Source: Cellulosimicrobium terreum (GTDB lineage: Bacteria > Actinomycetota > Actinomycetes > Actinomycetales > Cellulomonadaceae). From it: 64,000 nucleotides of DNA. Location: the NCBI GenBank assembly GCA_014803435.1, contig JACYFD010000001.1:496001-560000 (forward strand). The letters run 5' to 3'. This document shows positions 15,601 through 24,298 of this stretch, piece by piece. Under the pieces are notes generated by a model. It did no database searches. It had not been told where the DNA came from and was given only the letters and a program-made list of their open reading frames with translations. Position 1 is the stretch's first letter, and the number at the start of each line of letters is the position of its first letter. The position numbers and the translations under genes were made by a program.

Positions 15601-18377
15601 TCTCGTTGGTGGTGTCCCAGCTCCGGCACGGGCTCGGGCGGGCGGTGGCGACCGTGCTGGCCGTGGCGGTCGCCGTCGCGAGCTTCGCCCTCCTCGCCTC
15701 GACCGCGGAGGTCTCCCGGCTGGAGGCGTCGGGCACCGTGGAGGCGAACGCGCGCCCGCTGTACGACATCCTCGTCCGGCCCGCGGACACGGTCGAGGCG
15801 GCTTCGGGGCTCGTCCGCGCTGACGACGTCGCCTCCGCGGTCGGTGGGATCACGGCCGCGCAGTGGGAGCAGGTCAGCACCCTTCCCGGCGTCGACGTCG
15901 CGGCGCCGCTCGCCACGGTCGGGTACGTGATGCAGCACGTCGCGGTACCTGTGGACCTGTCGTCCTACCTCGACCCGGACGCCGAGCGCCAGCTCCTGCG
16001 CCTACGACCGACCGTCGTCTCCGACCGCGGCACCACGACGGTGCCCGACGGCGACTCCTACCTCTACGCGACGACGCACCCGCTCGAGCTCGTCCCCGGT
16101 GAGCCGTGGGAGGCCGGGGTCGTGTACGAGGCGGGTGACGTACCGGCCGACCCCACGATCGTCGAGCACGACGCCGACGGGGCGCACGAGAACTGCGCGT
16201 GGGGGGACCGGACCGACCAGGACGTGGACAGGTTCGCGCCGCAGGACCGCGAGTCCTTCGCCTGCTGGTCGTCCGCCGGGTCGGTCGAGGGGGCGCCCGA
16301 CGCCCCGACCGCATGGGTCGGGGTCACGGTCCCGCTCCTCGTCGCCGCGGTCGACCCCGAGCAGGAGGCGGCGCTGGGCGGGCTCGACCGGTCGGTGGTG
16401 TCCGGCAGGTACCTCGGCGCGGGCGACGGGGCCACGCCCGGTGAGCTGCCGGTGCTCGCGGCGACCCGTGGCGGGCTCGACCAGCAGGTGTCGCTCGAGG
16501 TCCAGCGGCTGCCGGCGGACGCCGCGGCCACCGTGCTGTCGTCGCGCGTCGTGAGCTCCGCCCTCGACGTGCTCGACGCGTCCGCCTCGCACCAGGGGAC
16601 CGGGACCGAGCTCGGTCGGCTCGAGATCGACGCCGACGACGTCCACGCCCGGCTGCTCGAGACGCTCGGTGCGCCGCCCGGTCCGGGCGCGCCCCCGTGG
16701 CTCCTGGCGCCCTCGACGGTGGCCGGGCCGTCGGCGAGCACGCTCGTGGACGCCGTCCGCACCGTCGGGCCTGCGACGTCCGGCCCGGTCGACGTCACGG
16801 GGGACGAGTGGGGGTCCGCGTTCCGTGACGACCCGGCGCGGAACCCGGTCCCCGTCACGTCGGCCGACGTCGCGGCACGGGCGGTCGCCCGGTATGCGCC
16901 GCCGGACCCGGGCACGACCGTCACGCTGCGCGCCGTCGGCACGTTCGACCCCGCCCTCGTCGACTCCGGCCCGGAGCTCGCGACGCTCCCGTTCGAACCG
17001 TCCGCCCCGGTGGGTGCGATCGGTGCCGACGACGCGAGCCGGGCCGCGCTCGGCGACCGGCCGCTCCTGCCCGGGCCCGCGATCTCCGGCTGGGCCGGGC
17101 AGCGGCCGGCGCTCGTGACGTCGCTCGACGCCGTGGGGTCCCTCGCCGGGTACGTGCACGGCGACGACGCGCTCCCCGTCGAGTCCGCGGCACCCATCGC
17201 GTCGCTGCGCGTGCGTGTCGAGGGCGACGTCGGGCTCGACGACCGGTCCCAGGAGCGGGTGCGGGCGGTCGCGGACCGCATCCACGAGACGACCGGCCTG
17301 CACGTCGACCTGCTCGTGGGGTCGTCCACGACCCAGGTTCCGGCGCCGGTCCCCGCGGGCGCCTTCGGCCGGCCCGCGCTCGTCGTCGGCGACCCGCACC
17401 TGGAGAAGGACGTGGCGACCGCGATCGTCACCGCGGTCGACACGAAGAGCCTCGTCCTGGCGGTCCTCGTCCTCGTCGCGTGCGCGCTCGCGGTCGGGAA
17501 CGCGACGAGCTCGGCCGTCCGCGTCCGGTCCACCGAGCTCGCCGTCCTCGCCTGCGTCGGGTGGCCCCGCCGACGGCTGTTCGGGCTCGTCCTCCTGGAG
17601 ACGCTCGTCGTCAGCGGGGCGGCCGGCCTGGTCGGCGTGCTCGTCGCCGTGGTCGGCGCGCCGCTGCTCGGCGTCACCCTCGTGCCGTCGTTCGTCCTGC
17701 TCGCGGTGCCCGCGGCGATCGCGCTCGGCGCGGCGTCCGCGCTCGCACCGGCCTGGCGGGCGTCGCTCGCCGACCCCGGGTCCGCGACGCGGGTCCCCGT
17801 CACCCACGTCGGGCGGGCATGGTCACCGCGCCGGGTCACGACGCTCGCCCTCCTCAACGTGGCGCGCGCACCCGGACGCTCCCTCGTCGGGGCGCTCGCG
17901 CTCGCGCTCGGCGTCGGGTCCGTCGGTGTCCTCGCCGCGGTGTCCGTCGCGTTCCGCGGTGCCGTCACCGGGACGGTCCTCGGCGACGCGGTCACCCTGC
18001 AGGTCCGGGCGGCGGACTTCGTCGCCGCCGGTCTCGTGGCGCTGCTCGGCGCGGTGACCGTCGCGGACGTGCTCTACGTCGCGGTGCGCGAGCGCGCGGC
18101 GGAGCTCGCGCTGCTCGACGCGGTGGGGTGGCGCTCGGGGACGGTGGGCCGGATGGTCCTCGTCGAGGCGACCGCGGTCGGGGTCGTCGGGTCCCTCGTC
18201 GGGGCCGGCCTGGCGCTCGGGACCGCGGCGGTGCTCGCGGACGACGTGCCCGGCGCCGTCTGGGCCGCGGCGGTCGGCGCGGCGGTGGGCGGTGTCGTCC
18301 TCGCGCTGGTGGCCGCCTGGTGGCCGGTGCGGTCTCTGCGGCGGCTGCCGGTCGCGCGGCTGCTCGCCGCCGAGTGA
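15597..18377 (+). CDS. Large FtsX-type ABC permease
   Basis: 926 residues. An N-terminal membrane helix (about 12-30) is followed by a roughly 570-residue extracytoplasmic region. Then come two clusters of membrane helices (about 615-725 and 755-915) typical of two FtsX/MacB permease domains (for example LRVRSTELAVLACVG-like and VRERAAELALLDAVGW motifs before the helices). It pairs with the LolD-type ATPase encoded two genes upstream. In related loci such pairs export or confer resistance to peptides. GTG at 15597 overlaps the previous stop. Last gene of the operon; a strong hairpin follows at 18429-18459. Confidence 0.88.
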   Translation: MISLVVSQLRHGLGRAVATVLAVAVAVASFALLASTAEVSRLEASGTVEANARPLYDILVRPADTVEAASGLVRADDVASAVGGITAAQWEQVSTLPGVDVAAPLATVGYVMQHVAVPVDLSSYLDPDAERQLLRLRPTVVSDRGTTTVPDGDSYLYATTHPLELVPGEPWEAGVVYEAGDVPADPTIVEHDADGAHENCAWGDRTDQDVDRFAPQDRESFACWSSAGSVEGAPDAPTAWVGVTVPLLVAAVDPEQEAALGGLDRSVVSGRYLGAGDGATPGELPVLAATRGGLDQQVSLEVQRLPADAAATVLSSRVVSSALDVLDASASHQGTGTELGRLEIDADDVHARLLETLGAPPGPGAPPWLLAPSTVAGPSASTLVDAVRTVGPATSGPVDVTGDEWGSAFRDDPARNPVPVTSADVAARAVARYAPPDPGTTVTLRAVGTFDPALVDSGPELATLPFEPSAPVGAIGADDASRAALGDRPLLPGPAISGWAGQRPALVTSLDAVGSLAGYVHGDDALPVESAAPIASLRVRVEGDVGLDDRSQERVRAVADRIHETTGLHVDLLVGSSTTQVPAPVPAGAFGRPALVVGDPHLEKDVATAIVTAVDTKSLVLAVLVLVACALAVGNATSSAVRVRSTELAVLACVGWPRRRLFGLVLLETLVVSGAAGLVGVLVAVVGAPLLGVTLVPSFVLLAVPAAIALGAASALAPAWRASLADPGSATRVPVTHVGRAWSPRRVTTLALLNVARAPGRSLVGALALALGVGSVGVLAAVSVAFRGAVTGTVLGDAVTLQVRAADFVAAGLVALLGAVTVADVLYVAVRERAAELALLDAVGWRSGTVGRMVLVEATAVGVVGSLVGAGLALGTAAVLADDVPGAVWAAAVGAAVGGVVLALVAAWWPVRSLRRLPVARLLAAE

Positions 18378-18380
18378 GCG

Positions 18381-18422
18381 CGAGCGACCGGGTAGCTGAG
18401 AGAGCGCCGAGCGACCGGGTAG
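18381..18422 (+). repeat. Two 15-bp direct repeats after the permease gene
   Basis: CGAGCGACCGGGTAG occurs at 18381-18395 and 18408-18422 (27-base spacing), between the permease stop and the terminator hairpin. Role unknown; possibly a remnant of local duplication. Confidence 0.6.
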
Positions 18423-18428
18423 ACGCGC

Positions 18429-18459
18429 GCTGCCCCGGACCGTGACGGTCCGGGGCAGC
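18429..18459. terminator. Bidirectional hairpin terminator between operon and peptide gene
   Basis: GCTGCCCCGGACCGT and ACGGTCCGGGGCAGC are perfect 15-base arms around a single G, giving a stem of about 13 bp in practice. It lies between the convergent permease gene and peptide gene and can stop transcription from both. Confidence 0.75.
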
Positions 18460-18505
18460 GGCGGGACGGACTCCGCCGGCTCAGCGTGGGTGCCGAGCCG
18501 CGGGC

Positions 18506-18673
18506 TCAGAGCCAGTTGCAGTACGTCGTGTTGATCGGGATGATGCGGCAGCACTTCTCGACGCGCCCGCCCGAGAAGTAGTTGTACCAGCAGTAGTAGT
18601 CCTTGGCCTCGGCCCGGGCCGAGGGGAGCAGGGCGCCGAGGAGCCGGTCTCCGAGCATGTGCATGCGCTTCAT
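18506..18673 (-). CDS. Small Cys- and aromatic-rich exported peptide precursor (candidate)
   Basis: A 55-codon gene. The leader MKRMHMLGDRLLGALLPSAR is basic then amphipathic/hydrophobic and ends with ARAEA, an A-x-A signal-peptidase site (cut after residue 21 or 23). The remaining 32 residues begin KDYYCWYNYF and end NTTYCNWL, with Cys at 28, 41, 42 and 52, five Tyr and two Trp. ATG at 18673 has GGAAGGA seven to eight bases upstream, so translation is well supported. It faces an operon with thioredoxin-like, MauE-like, S26-protease and two ABC systems, exactly what a disulfide-bearing exported peptide needs. The four Cys could form two disulfides. It matches no bacteriocin or lantipeptide class that I can name. 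It could also be a signalling peptide sensed by the SARP-controlled locus. Confidence 0.72.
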   Translation of the reverse strand: MKRMHMLGDRLLGALLPSARAEAKDYYCWYNYFSGGRVEKCCRIIPINTTYCNWL

Positions 18674-18694
18674 CGCGTGTCCTTCCGTGGGTCG

Positions 18695-18733
18695 TCGTGC
18701 AGCGCGACGACAGGAGGTCGTCGTGCTGCACGA
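18695..18733 (-). terminator. Hairpin in the leader of the peptide gene / after the GH3 gene
   Basis: TCGTGCAGCGCGACGAC (18695-18711) and GTCGTCGTGCTGCACGA (18717-18733) form a 17-bp stem with one mismatch and an AGGAG loop. It lies 38 bases after the GH3 stop and 22 bases before the peptide ATG. It may end GH3 transcription or control readthrough into the peptide gene; no TANNNT box is seen between the two genes. Confidence 0.55.
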
Positions 18734-18770
18734 GCGTTCCGCGCCGTCCTGACGGTCCGCTGCCGATCCG

Positions 18771-19988
18771 CTACCCGTCCGCCCCCGCGCCGAGCCGCTC
18801 CTTCGCGGCCAGGACCCGCACGACCGAGGCGTCCACCCGGGCGGCGAACGCGGGGTCCGTCGTCGCGCGCTCGACGAGCGCGTCGGCCATCGCGGGCACG
18901 ACGCCCGGGTCGGCGGAGGCGAGGACCATGTCGCCGCCCGCCTCGATCGTCAGGACGGCCCGCTGCGCGGGGGACCAGTCCTGCACCTGGGCCGCGGCCG
19001 AGACGTCGTCGGTGATCACGACCCCGTCGAACCCGAGGTCGCCGCGCAGCATGCCGTCGACGACGACGGGCGAGAACGCGGCCGGGTGGTCGGGGTCGAT
19101 CTTCGTGTAGACGGCCGTCGACGTCATCACGAACGCCGCACCGGCGTCGATCCCGGACGCGAACACGGCCACGGACTCGTCGTCGCGCGTCGTGACGTCG
19201 TCGGTGACGCCCGCGTCCGTGTCGGTGTTCTCCGCGACGCGGCCGAGCCCCGGGAAGTGCTTGATCGTCACGTCGACCCCGGACGCCTCCATCCCGGCGG
19301 AGAACGCGTTCGCGTGCGACGTGACGTCCTCGGGGGTGAAGCCGTAGCTGCGCCCGAAGTACCCGATCGGCGGGTTCTGCGCCGCCGACCCCGCCGGCAC
19401 GAGGTCCATCACCGGGGCCAGGTTGAGGTTCACGCCCGCGGACGCGAGCTCGGAGCCCCAGGTCGTCGCGGCGTCGCGAAGGTCGTCCGGGCCGAGGCCC
19501 GCCTGGTCCACCGCCGCGGGGATGTCCGAGAACCCCGGTCCGCGCAGCACCTGGACGTTGCCGCCCTCCTGGTCGGTCGCGACGAAGAGGGGGGCGCCGT
19601 GCGTCGTGCCGTCCGAGACGAGGTCCGTGAACGACGCCGTGAGGTCCGCGGTCGCGCCCGTCCCCGCCTGCGACCGCCCCGCGAGGAACACGTTCCCGAC
19701 GTGGTGCTCCGTCACGGCGTCGTAGCTCACCTGCCGGGGGTCCGCGACGTCGACCCCGACCATGAGGAGCTGGCCGACCTTCTGCTCGAGCGTCCACCCG
19801 GCGAGCGGTTCGGCAGGCGGGGTGATGGGCGCGGGCGGGGTGGTCGTGCCCGACGGCGCGGGCTCGCCCGGGCTCGACGGCGCCGGTCCCGGGTCGGGGC
19901 GGTCCACGAACCAGACCACGGCGGCCACCGCCACCACGGTGGTCACGACGGCGAGGACGATCCAGACGATGCGGGCACGAGACGACAC
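18771..19988 (-). CDS. GH3 family hydrolase (NagZ-like beta-N-acetylhexosaminidase), membrane-anchored
   Basis: 405 residues. An N-terminal anchor or signal (about 5-26, IVWIVLAVVTTVVAVAAVVWF) is followed by a Pro/Ser/Thr stalk (28-53) and a GH3 TIM barrel (about 57-395). Family signatures: DQEGGNVQ, IKHFPGLGR, FDGVVITDDVSA (nucleophile Asp), AGGDMVLAS. Typical NagZ enzymes have KHFPGHG plus a nearby Asp-Ser-His loop supplying the acid/base; here it reads KHFPGLGRVAENTDTDAG, so the His is missing and the catalysis may differ. Likely acts outside the membrane on cell-wall or chitin fragments. GTG at 19988 is chosen because GGAGG lies six bases upstream. Confidence 0.85.
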   Translation of the reverse strand: MSSRARIVWIVLAVVTTVVAVAAVVWFVDRPDPGPAPSSPGEPAPSGTTTPPAPITPPAEPLAGWTLEQKVGQLLMVGVDVADPRQVSYDAVTEHHVGNVFLAGRSQAGTGATADLTASFTDLVSDGTTHGAPLFVATDQEGGNVQVLRGPGFSDIPAAVDQAGLGPDDLRDAATTWGSELASAGVNLNLAPVMDLVPAGSAAQNPPIGYFGRSYGFTPEDVTSHANAFSAGMEASGVDVTIKHFPGLGRVAENTDTDAGVTDDVTTRDDESVAVFASGIDAGAAFVMTSTAVYTKIDPDHPAAFSPVVVDGMLRGDLGFDGVVITDDVSAAAQVQDWSPAQRAVLTIEAGGDMVLASADPGVVPAMADALVERATTDPAFAARVDASVVRVLAAKERLGAGADG

Positions 19989-20135
19989 GGACACCTCCGT
20001 CTGACACGGTAGTCGAGCGCGCGTCGTGACCGGTCCCACAGCGTGGGTCGCGTCATGATGCAACCGGGGGCGCGTCCCATCTCCACCGAGCGGCACCACG
20101 ACCTGGCGTCGCGACCGTCGAACGAGAAGAGCACG

Positions 20136-23100
20136 ATGCACCCCCGATCGATCACGCGCACCCGGGCCCTCGACCGCAGCCGGCGGGTCGTTGCCGCCCT
20201 CGTCGCCTCGATGCTCGCCCTCGTCGGCGCCGTGGTCCTCGTGACCGGCCCGCAGGCGCGTCCGGCGTCCGCCGCCATCGGGTTCTGCCCGGACCCGGAC
20301 GACATCCCGGACGTCGGCCCGCTGCCACCGCTCTTCACGGACCAGAACGTCGCGGTCTACTCGGGCGGGGACTACCACGCGACGGCGAGCGCCGCGGAGT
20401 CGGAAGGCCTGCTCGTGGTCGCGGGCGACGCGCTCATCGACGCCCCGGGGAACTTCAGCGTCGGCAGCGTCGGCGCCGGGTCGCAGATCACCCCGCCGGA
20501 CGGCGATGTGATGCTCGCCGTCGCCGGCGGGCTCGAGATCGCGGCCGGGACGAGCGTCACGGTCGGATCGACGCTCCCCAGCGGCGGTGCGGTGGACGTG
20601 GGGGACACGGTCACCGGCGGCGGCACGCTGTCGACGGCCGGCACGACGCCCGGCGCCGACGCCCCCGTCACCGAGAGCATGGGCGCCGAGGCGATCGCGG
20701 ACTGGGCCGACTTCGGCACGGTCATCTCCGACACGTCGGCGACGATCGGCGGCTGGTCGACCACCGCCCCCGCCGTCGTCGCGGGCAGCCAGGTCACGTT
20801 CACCGGCTCGGGCACGGACGACCCGCAGGTCTTCTCCGTCGACGCCGCGGCGCTCGCGGGCGTGACGGAGATCGTCTTCGCGGACATCCCGGACGGGACC
20901 GCGATCGCGATCAACGTCACCGGGGACGCGCCCGTGGACGTCAGCCCGAACTACTGGGAGGGCAACGGGGAGCCGTTCATCAACGGGCTCGCGACCCCCG
21001 GCTTCGGCAGCTGGGCCTCCCGCATCCTGTGGAACTTCGAGGACACCACGGACCTGGCGCTCGGCCGTGCTGACCAGTTCCTCGGCACGATCCTCGCGCC
21101 CCAGGCCGACGCGACGTTCATGACCAGCACCAACGGTCGCGTGCTGATCGGCGGGAACCTCACGTTCGGGGACGAGTCGGTCCCCGGCGGGCTCGAGATG
21201 CACAACTACCCGTGGATCGGCCCCGGTCCGTTCGACTGCATCCCGTCGTCGAGCTTCGGCGTGCAGAAGACCGTGACGGGCGAGGCGTCGGCGGACGTGC
21301 CGGCCGACACGACGTTCGACGTCGACTACACGTACGAGGAGCCGGACGGCACGACCGGCGGTGACACGCTGACGGTCCCCATCAGCGGCGAGCTCGTCTA
21401 CGGCCCCGACCTGCCGGTGGGCACGGTCGTGACGATCAGCGAGACGGACCTCCCGGACGTCCCCGGTGTCGAGTGGGGCACGCCCGTGATCCAGGTGGAC
21501 GGGGAGCCGCTGGGCGACCCGGTGCAGTTCACGATCGCCGAGGACCAGACCGTCACGGTCACGGTGGTCAACACCGCGAACGGAGGTGGCGAGGTCGTGG
21601 TCGGGGGGTTCACGGTCGCCAAGGCCGTGACCGGTGACGCCGCCGGGCTGGTCCCGGACGACACAGAGTTCGCGGTCGACTGGACCGCGACCGTCCCGGA
21701 CGGGGTCGAGTTCGACGGCGAGACGTCGGGCACGCTGACGGTCCTGGCCGACGGGACCGTGGTGGACGGCCCGGACGACCTTCCGGTCGGCACCACGGTC
21801 ACGCTCACCGAGCAGCAGCCGTTGCCCGAGGTCGACGGCGTCGTCTGGGGCGAGCCCTCGTTCAGCCCGGCGTCCCCGATCACGGTCGTCGAGGGCGCCT
21901 CGGGCGTCGCGGTCACGCTCACCAACACCGCGGACGCGGTCGTCGGGGGGTTCACGGTCGCCAAGTCCGTGACCGGTGACGCCGCCGGGCTGGTCCCGGA
22001 CGACACAGAGTTCGCGGTCGACTGGACCGCGAGCGTCCCGGACGGGGTCGACTACGACGGCGAGACGTCGGGCACGCTGACGGTCCTGGCCGACGGGACC
22101 GTGGTGGACGGCCCGGACGACCTTCCGGTCGGCACGACGGTCACGCTTACCGAGCGGCAGCCGTTGCCCGAGGTCGACGGCGTGGTCTGGGGGACCCCGA
22201 CGATCGACCCTGCGTCACCGATCACGATCGTCGAGGGGGCGACGGGCGTCGAGGTGACGCTCACCAACACGGCGGACGCGGAGGAGGAGATCGGCGGGTT
22301 CTCGCTGAGCAAGGCCATGACGGGAGGCGCGTCGCGCGCCGTGCCCGTCGACGCGGCCTTCGATGTCGAGTGGGCGGCCGAGCTCCCGGACGGCGCGGAG
22401 TACGACGGGCCGACGTCGGGCACCCTCACCGTGCTCGCGGACGGGACCGTCGTGGACGGGCCGCAGGACCTCCCCGAGGCCACGGTCGTGACGTTCGTCG
22501 AGGTCGAGCCCCTGCCCGAGGTCGACGGCGTCGACTGGGGAACCCCCGAGTTCTCGCCCACCTCCGTCACGATCGGGACGGGTGACACGAGCGCAGGCGT
22601 CGTCCTGACGAACACGGCCGACGCCCAGGTGGGTGGCTTCGCGCTCGCCAAGTCCGTCACGGGCGGCACCGCCGACCTCGTCCCGGGCGGCACCGAGTTC
22701 CAGGTCGAGTGGACCGCGGAGGTCCCCGACGTCTTCACGTACGACGGCGCGACGACCGGCACGCTGACGGTCCTGGCCGACGGGACCGTCGTCGACGGCC
22801 CGCAGGACCTGCCGGTCGGCACGGTCGTGACGTTCACGGAGGTGAACCTGCCGGACGTCGACGGCGTGGTGTGGGGCGCGCCGACCTTCTCGCCGGGGTC
22901 CGTGACGATCGGCGAGGACGAGAGCACGCTCGTCACGCTCACCAACACGACGCAGGACGCGCTCGCGACCGGCGGCTTCTCCGCCGCCAAGGAGGTGACC
23001 GGCGACCGGGCCGACCTGGTGGCCCCGGACACCGTCTTCACGGTCGCGTACTCGTACGAGCTGGAGGGCGTCCTGGTCGGCGGTTCCCTGGAGGTCCCGG

Positions 23101-23753
23101 CGGACGGCACCGTCGTCGACGGGCCGCAGAACCTGCCGGTCGGCACCGTCGTGTCGTACACGGAGGCGGACCTGCCGCCGGTCGACGGCGTCGCCTGGGG
23201 CACGCCGTCGTTCAGCCCCGCGACCGTCACGGTCGGGGAGGACGAGAACACGCTCGTCACGGTCACCAACACGGCGGACCAGGGGGTCGGCGGGTTCGCC
23301 GTCGCGAAGGACGTGGTCGGTGACGCGGCGGACGACGTGCCGGGGGACACCGAGCTCACCGCGACCTGGTCGGCGGCCGTGCCGGACGGCGCGACCTACG
23401 CGGGCGCGACGTCGGGCCGGCTCACGCTGCTCGCCGACGGGACGGTCGTCGAGGGTCCGCAGGACCTGCCCGTCGGGACCGCGGTCACCATCGCCGAGGT
23501 CGACCTGCCCGAGGTCGACGGCGTCGAGTGGGGCACCCCCGTCCTCACCGTCGACGGCGAGGAGGTCGCGGTCGTGACCATCGCGGCCGGTGGCCCTGTG
23601 CTCGTGACGCTCACCAACACGGCGTCCGACGACGGCGGACCGCTCGCCACGACCGGGACCGACGCCGCGCTCGCGGCAGGGACCGGCGTGCTGCTGATCC
23701 TCACCGGTGCCGGGCTGGTCCTGATCCGGGCCCACCGCCGTCGTACCGCCTGA
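20136..23753 (+). CDS. Wall-anchored choice-of-anchor A protein with seven DUF5979 repeats
   Basis: 1205 residues. A signal peptide (about 15-46, ending RPASA) is followed by a choice-of-anchor A domain (about 50-360; AVYSGGDYHATASAAESEG, LGTILAPQADATFMTS, GRVLIGGNLTFG). Then come seven repeats of about 105-115 residues of DUF5979 type, each opening G(F)xxxKxVTG and ending with VTLTNTAD. The C-terminus is LATTGTD, a hydrophobic helix and HRRRTA: an LAxTG-type sorting signal used by actinobacterial class E sortases. Repeats two and three are almost identical in DNA (342-base period). Probably a surface stalk or adhesin. ATG at 20136 suits the signal peptide; an ATG at 20043 would add 31 residues. 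Confidence 0.88.
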   Translation: MHPRSITRTRALDRSRRVVAALVASMLALVGAVVLVTGPQARPASAAIGFCPDPDDIPDVGPLPPLFTDQNVAVYSGGDYHATASAAESEGLLVVAGDALIDAPGNFSVGSVGAGSQITPPDGDVMLAVAGGLEIAAGTSVTVGSTLPSGGAVDVGDTVTGGGTLSTAGTTPGADAPVTESMGAEAIADWADFGTVISDTSATIGGWSTTAPAVVAGSQVTFTGSGTDDPQVFSVDAAALAGVTEIVFADIPDGTAIAINVTGDAPVDVSPNYWEGNGEPFINGLATPGFGSWASRILWNFEDTTDLALGRADQFLGTILAPQADATFMTSTNGRVLIGGNLTFGDESVPGGLEMHNYPWIGPGPFDCIPSSSFGVQKTVTGEASADVPADTTFDVDYTYEEPDGTTGGDTLTVPISGELVYGPDLPVGTVVTISETDLPDVPGVEWGTPVIQVDGEPLGDPVQFTIAEDQTVTVTVVNTANGGGEVVVGGFTVAKAVTGDAAGLVPDDTEFAVDWTATVPDGVEFDGETSGTLTVLADGTVVDGPDDLPVGTTVTLTEQQPLPEVDGVVWGEPSFSPASPITVVEGASGVAVTLTNTADAVVGGFTVAKSVTGDAAGLVPDDTEFAVDWTASVPDGVDYDGETSGTLTVLADGTVVDGPDDLPVGTTVTLTERQPLPEVDGVVWGTPTIDPASPITIVEGATGVEVTLTNTADAEEEIGGFSLSKAMTGGASRAVPVDAAFDVEWAAELPDGAEYDGPTSGTLTVLADGTVVDGPQDLPEATVVTFVEVEPLPEVDGVDWGTPEFSPTSVTIGTGDTSAGVVLTNTADAQVGGFALAKSVTGGTADLVPGGTEFQVEWTAEVPDVFTYDGATTGTLTVLADGTVVDGPQDLPVGTVVTFTEVNLPDVDGVVWGAPTFSPGSVTIGEDESTLVTLTNTTQDALATGGFSAAKEVTGDRADLVAPDTVFTVAYSYELEGVLVGGSLEVPADGTVVDGPQNLPVGTVVSYTEADLPPVDGVAWGTPSFSPATVTVGEDENTLVTVTNTADQGVGGFAVAKDVVGDAADDVPGDTELTATWSAAVPDGATYAGATSGRLTLLADGTVVEGPQDLPVGTAVTIAEVDLPEVDGVEWGTPVLTVDGEEVAVVTIAAGGPVLVTLTNTASDDGGPLATTGTDAALAAGTGVLLILTGAGLVLIRAHRRRTA
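21609..22292 (+). repeat. Two near-identical 342-bp tandem DUF5979 repeats
   Basis: TTCACGGTCGCCAAG starts at 21609 and again at 21951. The following bases stay almost identical for most of the unit (for example CTGGTCCCGGACGACACAGA in both), while the other five repeats are much more diverged. This indicates a recent duplication or gene conversion. Confidence 0.85.
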
Positions 23754-23771
23754 CGGGGACCCACGTGCCGC

Positions 23772-24185
23772 TCAGTCGTGACCGGCGAGCGTCCCGAGCG
23801 CCTTGCACCACAGCGCGTTGGCGCGCTCGGCGCGCTCCGCCGACTCGATGTTCGTCTCGACGACGGTGACCTGGGTCCCCGCCTCGTCGGGCTCGAGCGT
23901 GATCGCGATGTCGTGGTAGTTCTCGGCCTCGTCGGGCAGGTCCATCGTGGCGGAGAAGTGGGTGAACCGCAGCAGGTGCGGCCGCTCCACCTCGAGGACC
24001 TTCCCCCAGTCGGCGAACTCGCGACCCATGTAGTGCCCCTCGAACGTCACCGGGCTGCCGGGCCGGTAGTCCGTCTCGACGTTCATGCCGAGCATCCAGC
24101 GTGCGCCCGGGTGGACCATCTGCGACCAGACGACCTCGGGCGGGCGGGCGACGTGGACGCTGCAGGTCGTGGTGTGACCGGTCAT
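23772..24185 (-). CDS. SRPBCC-fold protein (polyketide cyclase/AHSA1-like)
   Basis: 137 residues with an SRPBCC/START-like pattern: opening beta strand TTTCSVHVARPPEVVWSQM, a middle FEGHYMGREFADWGKVLEVERPHLLRFTHF, and a C-terminal helix. Such proteins bind small hydrophobic ligands or act as Hsp90-activator homologues; the ligand is unknown. ATG at 24185 has AGGAGGTACCC directly upstream and TACGGT about 30 bases further as a -10 box. Convergent with the wall-protein gene, 18 bases apart. Confidence 0.8.
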   Translation of the reverse strand: MTGHTTTCSVHVARPPEVVWSQMVHPGARWMLGMNVETDYRPGSPVTFEGHYMGREFADWGKVLEVERPHLLRFTHFSATMDLPDEAENYHDIAITLEPDEAGTQVTVVETNIESAERAERANALWCKALGTLAGHD

Positions 24186-24298
24186 GGGTACCTCCTGGGG
24201 GTGGGGCCTCGGTCAGACCGTAGACCGTCCGCACGGGCGGGGCGAACCCGACGGACGGCGTCGGGCAGGTGCGGGAGGGGGCGGGTAGGTTCGACGCC

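Noticed and set aside
10480-18377. Polyketide, non-ribosomal peptide or lanthipeptide cluster (because of the SARP gene)
   Set aside because: No PKS, NRPS, LanB/LanM, YcaO or radical-SAM gene is present; only a disulfide-type maturation set.
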